The notes under the pieces are model-generated. The model did no database searches. It was not told where the DNA came from and saw only the letters and a program-made list of their open reading frames with translations. From Chitinophagaceae bacterium (GTDB lineage Bacteria; Bacteroidota; Bacteroidia; Chitinophagales; Chitinophagaceae): a stretch of DNA of 11,582 nucleotides. Positions within the stretch are counted from its first letter, which is position 1, and every line of letters begins with the position of its first letter. Where the stretch lies: the NCBI GenBank assembly GCA_021738605.1, contig JAIPBY010000068.1, positions 1-11,582 of the forward strand, read 5' to 3'. The translations under genes and the position numbers were made by a program. Positions 7,061 to 11,582 of this stretch are shown here, piece by piece.

Positions 7061-7131
7061 CGTTATCCGTTATCAGTTGTGGGTTGTGGTTTCATTATGC
7101 ACAGTTCATCAACTGATAACTGACAACCGAT
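7061..7131. repeat. 7-nt repeat inverted pair between convergent THX and pdxH genes
   Basis: The left arm reads CGTTATC CGTTATC AGTTGTG GGTTGTG in heptads from 7061. The right arm reads AACTGAT AACTGAC AACCGAT (7111-7131). GTTATCAGTTG (7069-7079) and CAACTGATAAC (7110-7120) are perfect inverted copies of 11 bp around a 30-nt loop, and weaker pairing continues outward. It fills the gap between the two convergent stop codons (7059 and 7136) and could act as a bidirectional transcription end, though it lacks a T-run. Confidence 0.75.
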
Positions 7132-7135
7132 CTCA

Positions 7136-7771
7136 TCAGGGAGCCAATCTTTCTATTGTCCAAGCTCCATCCAGATGACTGTATTTTATCCTATCGTGTA
7201 GCCTATTGCTGCGACCCTGCCAAAATTCAACGGTATCTGCAACAACCCTGTATCCACCCCAATGCAATGGACGGGGAACTTCTCCTGAAGCATACTGCTC
7301 AAGCAATGCTGCTGCATTTTTATCAAGTATTTCCCGGCCTTCAATAATCTTGCTTTGTGGAGAGGCCCATGCGCCCAACTTGCTTCCCAAGGGCCTGCTG
7401 TAAAAGTATTCATCGCTTTCTGCTGAAGACACTCGCTCACATCTTCCCTCTACGCGGACCTGTCTTTCCAGTTCTTTCCAAAAAAATACCAGTGAGGCAT
7501 AAGGATAGGCATTAAGCTGTTGCCCCTTATTGCTTTCATAATTGGTATAAAAAACAAAGCCCTTTTCATCAAACCCTTTGAGCAAAACAATTCTCGCAGA
7601 CGGCCTTCCTGCTGCAGTAATGGTAGAAAGGGTCATGGCATTGACTTCATCAATTTCAGATGCCATAGCCTCATCCCACCATTGGCTGAATTGCAAAACA
7701 GGACTGGCATGCACGTCTGATTCACATAGTGATCGAAGCTGGTAGTCTTTGCGGATGGAGGAGATGGACAT
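7136..7771 (-). CDS. pdxH: pyridoxamine 5'-phosphate oxidase
   Basis: This FMN enzyme oxidises pyridoxine or pyridoxamine 5'-phosphate to pyridoxal 5'-phosphate in vitamin B6 synthesis and salvage, in the cytoplasm. The 211-residue product spans the full family length. It carries the FMN-contact motifs RIVLLK (60-65) and FYTNYESNKG (74-83), then ERQVRVEG (102-109), SRPLGSKLGAWASPQS (125-140), HWGGYRV (170-176) and the signature EFWQGRSNRLHDR (182-194), and ends with the conserved RLAP. The ATG at 7769-7771 lies only 3 nt from the edge of a 9-nt repeat array, so its leader is almost entirely repeat DNA. No promoter of the TAnnTTTG type is visible in the upstream gap, so it may be transcribed from pyrH. 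Confidence 0.96.
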   Translation of the reverse strand: MSISSIRKDYQLRSLCESDVHASPVLQFSQWWDEAMASEIDEVNAMTLSTITAAGRPSARIVLLKGFDEKGFVFYTNYESNKGQQLNAYPYASLVFFWKELERQVRVEGRCERVSSAESDEYFYSRPLGSKLGAWASPQSKIIEGREILDKNAAALLEQYASGEVPRPLHWGGYRVVADTVEFWQGRSNRLHDRIKYSHLDGAWTIERLAP

Positions 7772-7774
7772 ATA

Positions 7775-7843
7775 GTTGAAGGGGTTGAGGGAGGTTTGGA
7801 GAGGTTGAAGGGGTTGAGAGACGTTGAGGGAGGTTTAGAGACG
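7775..7843 (+). repeat. 9-nt repeat array, G-rich on the plus strand (pdxH side)
   Basis: Degenerate 9-nt units such as GAGGTTGAA and GGGGTTGAG run through this segment, with variants GGAGGTTTG and GGAGGTTTAGAGAC. The unit is the one seen at the metH seam. The array abuts the pdxH start codon (3 nt away). It is largely reverse-complementary to the array at 7932-8004, with an 88-nt spacer between them. Confidence 0.85.
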
Positions 7844-7931
7844 TGGGCTTATCTGCAGAAGACTGTAGGGGTTAGCAATATTGCAGAAAGTTGAAGAGGT
7901 GATGTGTTGGGAGTATTCTCAGTTTTATTTT

Positions 7932-8004
7932 CTTCAACCACTTCAACCTCTTCAACCCCTTCAACTTGAATAACCTCTCTCAACCTCTCTAAACTTCTCT
8001 ACAC
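7932..8004 (-). repeat. 9-nt repeat array, inverted copy (pyrH side)
   Basis: On the plus strand units read CTTCAACCA, CTTCAACCT, CTTCAACCC, CTTCAACTT in exact 9-nt phase, then decay through GAATAACCT, CTCTCAACC and TCTCTAAAC. This is the reverse complement of the GGTTGAAG family. The array stops next to the pyrH stop codon (8006-8008). In a pyrH-pdxH transcript the two arrays could fold onto each other into a long imperfect stem. Confidence 0.85.
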
Positions 8005-8005
8005 C

Positions 8006-8716
8006 TTACTTGACTAAAGTGCCAATCTGCTCCCCAGTCACCAATTTTTTCAAATTGCCTTCCTGGTTGATGTCGAAAACAATGATGGGAAGGTTGTTTT
8101 CCATACAAAGGGTGAAGGCCGTCATGTCCATGATCTTCAGGTTCTTGTCGATACATTCCTTGTAAGAAATGGTATCGTATTTTGTGGCAGTTGGATCCTT
8201 TTCCGGATCGGCTGTATAGATGCCATTGACGCGGGTTCCCTTGATGATCACATCTGCACCAATCTCAACAGCACGCAGTGAACCAGCTGTATCTGTGGTA
8301 AAATAAGGGTTTCCCGTACCACCACCGAAGATCACAATCCTGTTTTTTTCGAGGTGCCTGATGGCCCTTCTCCTGATATAGGGCTCTGCTACCTGTTCCA
8401 TCTTGATAGCAGTCAGCAAACGGGTATACATCCCTTGCTTCTCCAGCATGGCTTGAATGGCCATGCCATTGATGACAGTGGCCAGCATGCCCATGTAATC
8501 GCCATGGGCGCGCTCAATGCCGGTTTCAGATTCATTCATGCCCCGGTAGATGTTGCCGCCACCAATAACGATGGCCACTTCAACACCAAGATCCACAACA
8601 CTTTTTATTTCTTTGGCGTAGCGGTTGATCATGGTAGGATCAATACCAAATCCGTTTTCTCCCACGAGGGACTCACCGGACAATTTCAGCAGTATTCTTT
8701 TGTATATGGGTTGCAT
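8006..8716 (-). CDS. pyrH: UMP kinase
   Basis: Bacterial hexameric UMP kinase phosphorylates UMP to UDP with ATP, in pyrimidine nucleotide synthesis. It belongs to the amino-acid kinase fold and is unrelated to eukaryotic UMP/CMP kinases. The 236 residues show KRILLKLSGES (6-16, phosphate-binding lysine), the glycine loop IGGGNIYRG (51-59), the GGGTGNPYFTTDTA motif (131-144), and KGTRVNGIYTADP (159-171), with the usual MDMTAF segment (196-201). I start at the ATG at 8714-8716, giving MQPIYKRILL as in relatives. A TTG 15 nt upstream would add five residues and would lie inside the promoter box. It follows tsf, a common bacterial order, but the usual next gene frr is absent and pdxH follows instead. 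Confidence 0.96.
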   Translation of the reverse strand: MQPIYKRILLKLSGESLVGENGFGIDPTMINRYAKEIKSVVDLGVEVAIVIGGGNIYRGMNESETGIERAHGDYMGMLATVINGMAIQAMLEKQGMYTRLLTAIKMEQVAEPYIRRRAIRHLEKNRIVIFGGGTGNPYFTTDTAGSLRAVEIGADVIIKGTRVNGIYTADPEKDPTATKYDTISYKECIDKNLKIMDMTAFTLCMENNLPIIVFDINQEGNLKKLVTGEQIGTLVK

Positions 8717-8720
8717 GGTG

Positions 8721-8728
8721 CAAAGATA
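8721..8728 (-). promoter_or_regulatory. candidate -7 promoter element for pyrH, 4 nt from the start codon
   Basis: On the minus strand TATCTTTG (TAnnTTTG) is followed by CACC and then ATG. A clear TTG -33 box at the expected distance is not seen, because the tsf terminator hairpin occupies that place. If active, it would give a leaderless or nearly leaderless pyrH mRNA. Confidence 0.4.
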
Positions 8729-8729
8729 C

Positions 8730-8759
8730 AAAAAGGGCCTTCATGAAGAAGGCCCTTTT
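8730..8759 (-). terminator. hairpin terminator between tsf and pyrH
   Basis: AAAAGGGCCTTC (8731-8742) and GAAGGCCCTTTT (8748-8759) form a perfect 12-bp stem with a 5-nt loop. Read on the minus strand after tsf, it ends in a run of five T. It starts 22 nt after the tsf stop and separates the ribosomal cluster from pyrH. Confidence 0.85.
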
Positions 8760-8781
8760 CTATATTCGATTGTCGATTGAA

Positions 8782-9621
8782 TTAACCGAGTGCTACACGC
8801 TTGAAGGAAACAACCTTCAGGTCAGCTCCTTTAGACTTGAGGTAATCTCCGACAGACATTCCGCCATCCTTTACAAAAGCCTGGGCCAGCAAGGTGCTTT
8901 CCTTGTAGAAGGCATTCAGTTTACCCTCAGCGATCTTGGAAATCATTTCGTCGGGCTTTCCTGCCATTTTAGGGTCATTCTTGATCAACTCAAGGATAAC
9001 ACCTTTTTCTCTTTCAATCACTTCAGCAGAAACTGAAGATGAATCGATGGCTACTGGATTCATGGCAGCAATCTGCATGGCAATGTCCTTGCCTACTTCA
9101 GCTTGCGCTTCATTCAAACCAACCAATACACCCATCCTGTTTGCACCGTGGATGTATGATGATACGAACTCAGCATCGATGCGCTCAAACTTGGAAACGC
9201 CAATCTTCTCACCAATGCTGGCAAGTTTGTCGTTCACAAGATCAGCAATTTTGGCGCCATTGATTTCCTGCGCGTTCAACTCTTCAGCTGAATTCACATT
9301 GTTGGCAATGGCTGCATCCATGATGCTTTGGGCAAATGCAATGAAATCATCGTTTTTGCTAACGAAATCTGTTTCGCAGCTGAGGCACAAAGTGATACCA
9401 GTCTTGTTGTCTGCAGTTGTTTTGGCAAGCACAACACCTTCTTTCGCATCACGGTCTCCCCTGAGTGCAGCAACTTTCTGGCCTTTTTTCCTCAACCAAT
9501 CGATTGCAGCTTCAATGTCTCCATTGTTTTCAGTGAGTGCCTTGCGACAATCCATCATGCCTGCACCCGTCATTTGACGCAGCTTGTTGATTTCAGCTGC
9601 CGTTATTGTTACTTCTGACAT
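8782..9621 (-). CDS. tsf: translation elongation factor Ts
   Basis: EF-Ts is the guanine nucleotide exchange factor for EF-Tu in translation. The 279 residues show the N-terminal UBA-like domain with KLRQMTGAGMMDCRKAL (13-29), the EF-Tu contact motif TDFV at 84-87 within CETDFVSKNDDF, a core domain, and the C-terminal GMSVGDYLKS segment. The length is near that of E. coli EF-Ts (283). I chose the ATG at 9619-9621, giving MSEVTITAAEINKL. An in-frame TTG at 9657 would add 12 unrelated residues. A GGAGG six bases before this ATG, rare in this window, supports the choice. It lies 71 nt after rpsB in the usual rpsB-tsf order and ends at a hairpin terminator. Confidence 0.97.
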   Translation of the reverse strand: MSEVTITAAEINKLRQMTGAGMMDCRKALTENNGDIEAAIDWLRKKGQKVAALRGDRDAKEGVVLAKTTADNKTGITLCLSCETDFVSKNDDFIAFAQSIMDAAIANNVNSAEELNAQEINGAKIADLVNDKLASIGEKIGVSKFERIDAEFVSSYIHGANRMGVLVGLNEAQAEVGKDIAMQIAAMNPVAIDSSSVSAEVIEREKGVILELIKNDPKMAGKPDEMISKIAEGKLNAFYKESTLLAQAFVKDGGMSVGDYLKSKGADLKVVSFKRVALG

Positions 9622-9627
9622 ATTTAT

Positions 9628-9632
9628 CCTCC
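9628..9632 (-). promoter_or_regulatory. strong Shine-Dalgarno (GGAGG) for tsf
   Basis: On the minus strand GGAGG is followed by ATAAAT (6 nt) and then the tsf ATG. This is an ideal Shine-Dalgarno and spacing. I see no comparable motif before the other starts in the window. It decides the tsf start and excludes the upstream TTG. Confidence 0.7.
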
Positions 9633-9692
9633 GGTCTTGAAACCATTGCTGATCCAAGACACGATATTTAAGTTAATGTATGTATGGTTTAA

Positions 9693-10559
9693 TTACTTTT
9701 TCATGGCTGGCCTTCTTCCGCCACCGCCTGCTGCAGGAACCCTGCGCTTCGGTGCACCAGGCTTGCCCCTTCTGCCACCATCTGCATCGCCTTCCTCATC
9801 TACTGAGAACTTCAATGCATTGTCGCCAGAATCTTCACCTTCTTCGCTGTCGTCTGATTTCTCAGCCTGACGTTCAGCCAATCCTTCAGCAATGGCTGCA
9901 GTGATGTAGTTGGTGATGATGGCGATGGATTTGGTTGCATCGTCATTGGATGGTACAGGGAAGTCAACCTTGTTAGGATCACAATTGGTATCAACCATCC
10001 CGAAGGTAGTGATGCCCAAACGCTTGGCTTCTGCCATGGCAATGTGCTCATGACCGATGTCAATGATGAACAAAGCAGCAGGTACACGACCCAGTTGTGC
10101 GATACCGCCCAATACTTTCTCCATCTTATCCCTGTCGCGAGACAGTTGAAGACGCTCTTTCTTGGTGATGTTATCGAAGCTTCCATCGGCAAGCATTTTT
10201 TCAATGCTCTGCATTTTCTTAACCGACTTGCGAACGGTGTTGAAGTTGGTCAACATGCCACCCAACCAGCGCTCAGTAACAAAAGGCATGTTCACCTTCT
10301 GTGCACACTCGGTAACGATTTCCTTGGCTTGCTTCTTGGTTCCAACAAACATGATCTTCTTACCGCTTTTGGCGATGTTCTTGAGGGCAAGGGCAGTTTC
10401 CTGCAAGCACTCAACAGTCTTGTTCAGATCAATGATATGGATGCCTTTTTTCTCTGCATAGATGTAAGGCAACATCTTAGGATTCCACTTCTTGCGGAGG
10501 TGACCGAAGTGAACACCTGCTTCAAGGAGTTGCTGCTGCAGTGTAGTATTATTTTCCAT
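9693..10559 (-). CDS. rpsB: 30S ribosomal protein S2 with charged C-terminal tail
   Basis: S2 is a component of the small subunit, near the head-body junction, needed for S1 binding in many bacteria. The core shows GVHFGHLRKKWNPKMLPYIY (15-34), the conserved HIIDLNKT (41-48), FVGTKKQAKE (71-80), RWLGGMLTNF (97-106) and DTNCDPNKVDFPVPSNDDA (190-208). The protein is 288 residues against 241 in E. coli. The extra part starts at about 232 and is first acidic (SDDSEEGEDSGD, later DEEGDAD), then basic and Gly/Pro-rich (GGRRGKPGAPKRRVPAAGGG, ending GRRPAMKK). The ATG at 10557-10559 lies 39 nt after rpsI with no promoter seen. The S2 core is certain; the tail's role is unknown. Confidence 0.97.
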   Translation of the reverse strand: MENNTTLQQQLLEAGVHFGHLRKKWNPKMLPYIYAEKKGIHIIDLNKTVECLQETALALKNIAKSGKKIMFVGTKKQAKEIVTECAQKVNMPFVTERWLGGMLTNFNTVRKSVKKMQSIEKMLADGSFDNITKKERLQLSRDRDKMEKVLGGIAQLGRVPAALFIIDIGHEHIAMAEAKRLGITTFGMVDTNCDPNKVDFPVPSNDDATKSIAIITNYITAAIAEGLAERQAEKSDDSEEGEDSGDNALKFSVDEEGDADGGRRGKPGAPKRRVPAAGGGGRRPAMKK

Positions 10560-10598
10560 TGTATGATGTATGTTTTTGATTCTAGATTGGTGATCCTG

Positions 10599-10988
10599 TT
10601 AACGCTTGCTGAACTGGTAGCTTCTACGTGCCTTCTTCTTACCGAATTTCTTCCTTTCAACACCCCTTGGATCCCTTCTCAACAAACCTGCAGCTTTCAA
10701 AGCAGGCCTGAATTCAGGATTCAAAGCGATGAGCGCACGGGAGATACCCAATTTAGAAGCTTCAGCCTGGCCTTTTTTACCACCACCTGCAGCATTGATC
10801 TTGATATCATATTTTCCGGCACCTTCTACAACAGTGATAGGAAGTTCAACCTGGTTCTGAAGATAGATCTGAGGAAAATATGCCTTGTAATCAAGGTCGT
10901 TTACGATGATGTTACCATCCCCCTTGCTGAGGAATACCCTGGTAACAGCTTCCTTTCTACGACCAAGTCCGTTTTTTTGTTTTTCCAT
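10599..10988 (-). CDS. rpsI: 30S ribosomal protein S9
   Basis: S9 sits in the head of the small subunit, and its basic C-terminal tail reaches the P-site tRNA. The 129 residues (130 in E. coli) show GLGRRKEAVTRVFL near the start, the signature GGGKKGQAEASKLGISRAL (68-86), and the basic end RRDPRGVERKKFGKKKARRS followed by YQFSKR, whose terminal SKR contacts tRNA in the family. It starts 27 nt after rplM, in the conserved rplM-rpsI pair, and is followed by rpsB after 39 nt. Confidence 0.98.
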   Translation of the reverse strand: MEKQKNGLGRRKEAVTRVFLSKGDGNIIVNDLDYKAYFPQIYLQNQVELPITVVEGAGKYDIKINAAGGGKKGQAEASKLGISRALIALNPEFRPALKAAGLLRRDPRGVERKKFGKKKARRSYQFSKR

Positions 10989-11015
10989 TATTCTTTATTT
11001 GAAATCGTTTTGTAA

Positions 11016-11459
11016 TTAGAATTTGAAAGGAGTTGGTTGTTGTGCAGTGTGTGGATGCTCTCCACCAGCATAAACGAACAACTTCTTGTACATTTGGCGA
11101 CCAAGCCTGTTCTTGGGAAGCATCCCTTTCACAGCCCTTTCAACGATCTGCTCAGGACGACGCTTGATCAAATCCTTGGCGATCTCAATCTTCTGTCCAC
11201 CAGGATAACCAGTAACGTGCTGGTATTCCTTGTCTTGGAACTTGTTTCCTGTGAAAACGACTTTCTCTGCATTGATTACGATAACGAAGTCTCCGCAATC
11301 AACGTGGGGCGAATAATACGCTTTGTTCTTTCCGCGCAATACTGAAGCAATCTTGCTACAGATTCGTCCCACAGTTTGATTGGTCCCGTCAACAACGTGC
11401 CATTTACGTTGCACGGAAGCTGCATTTGCATGCTTTGTGGTGAAATGTAATTTACTCAT
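11016..11459 (-). CDS. rplM: 50S ribosomal protein L13
   Basis: L13 is an early-assembling large-subunit protein that binds 23S rRNA. The 147 residues (142 in E. coli) show WHVVDGTNQTVGRICSKIA (20-38), the HVDCGDFVIVINAEKV strand region (52-67), and the family signature VKGMLPKNRLGRQMYKKLFV (114-133), followed by YAGGEHPHTAQQP. It is the first gene of the minus-strand translation cluster (rplM, rpsI, rpsB, tsf). The start at 11457-11459 follows a leader of about 80 nt with predicted hairpins, so feedback control by a ribosomal protein is plausible but not shown. Confidence 0.98.
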   Translation of the reverse strand: MSKLHFTTKHANAASVQRKWHVVDGTNQTVGRICSKIASVLRGKNKAYYSPHVDCGDFVIVINAEKVVFTGNKFQDKEYQHVTGYPGGQKIEIAKDLIKRRPEQIVERAVKGMLPKNRLGRQMYKKLFVYAGGEHPHTAQQPTPFKF

Positions 11460-11544
11460 GTGTACAATTTTTCGGATTTACATCCGGGTTTAAAAATTTG
11501 TCCCCGCCATCCCGGGAAACACCCCCCTCTTTCGAAAGGGAGCG
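11460..11544 (-). promoter_or_regulatory. structured 5' leader of the rplM operon
   Basis: Reading the minus strand from the promoter to the start codon, CCCTTTCGAAAGAGGG can form a short stem with a CGAA loop. Next, CCGGG can pair with a later CCCGG. Closest to the gene, CGGAT-GTAA-ATCCG (plus-strand 11473-11486) forms a 5-bp stem with a GNRA-type tetraloop. Autoregulatory leaders before rplM are known in other bacteria. A link here is inference. Confidence 0.45.
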
Positions 11545-11552
11545 CAAAGTTA
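11545..11552 (-). promoter_or_regulatory. candidate -7 element for the rplM operon promoter
   Basis: TAACTTTG on the minus strand matches TAnnTTTG. The nearest TTG (complement of 11577-11579) is 24 nt upstream, slightly longer than usual, and lies at the window edge, so the -33 box is uncertain. Transcription would begin about 80 nt before the rplM start. Confidence 0.5.
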
Positions 11553-11582
11553 GCAGAAAGAAGGTTGAAAAACGAACAAAAA

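Noticed and set aside
7775..8004. CRISPR-like array
   Set aside because: The units are 9 nt, contiguous and degenerate, without unique spacers, and the two arrays are in opposite orientation. No cas genes are nearby.
7775..8004. Insertion-sequence remnant or MITE between pyrH and pdxH
   Set aside because: There are inverted arms, but the arms are tandem 9-mers rather than unique terminal repeats. No target-site duplication or transposase fragment is visible.
8936..9577. A 213-codon plus-strand open frame opposite tsf
   Set aside because: It is a shadow of the tsf coding strand; EF-Ts motifs are clear on the other strand.
9622..9657. A longer EF-Ts beginning at a TTG 36 nt upstream
   Set aside because: The additional 12 residues are not part of EF-Ts, and the GGAGG and the ATG at 9621 define a better start.
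10044..11015. A 323-codon open frame on the plus strand across rpsB and rpsI
   Set aside because: It is antisense to two unmistakable ribosomal protein genes and spans their intergenic gap. The product has no recognisable motif.

Overview
The window looks like a chromosomal housekeeping region of a member of the Bacteroidota, probably of the Chitinophagaceae or close relatives. Several observations support this. The best promoter candidates have the Bacteroidota form (TTTG or TTG, then 17-19 nt, then TAnnTTTG). Most starts lack a Shine-Dalgarno and are preceded by A-rich sequence. MetH is split into two genes. There is a gene for the tiny ribosomal protein THX, a DUF4286 protein, and an Ig-like surface protein of a type common in this phylum. 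The family-level placement is inference. I see no phage, transposase, CRISPR, tRNA or rRNA genes.

Left half, plus strand (1-7059): the 3' part of an Ig-like domain protein; recR (recombinational repair); a promoter followed by the two halves of cobalamin-dependent methionine synthase (homocysteine domain, then folate/B12/activation domains); an ExoIII-type AP endonuclease; a DUF4286 protein one base after it; then HU with its own promoter and a strong terminator; and a 35-residue THX gene just past that terminator.

Right half, minus strand (11582 to 7136), in transcription order: rplM, rpsI, rpsB and tsf, a classical translation cluster with a structured leader; a terminator hairpin; pyrH (UMP kinase); a 234-bp repeat-filled gap; and pdxH (pyridoxamine phosphate oxidase). 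The two blocks converge at 7060-7135 across a heptad inverted repeat.

The genes are ordinary, and I do not see a new multi-gene system. The unexplained part is the intergenic DNA. A 9-nt repeat family (GGGGTTGAA/GAGGTTGAG) fills the seam of the split metH and reappears as two opposed arrays covering most of the pyrH-pdxH gap. A separate 7-nt family forms an inverted pair on the other side of pdxH. Other points are a strong Shine-Dalgarno on tsf alone, promoter elements within 3-4 nt of the recR and pyrH starts that suggest leaderless mRNAs, and a long acidic-then-basic tail on ribosomal protein S2.
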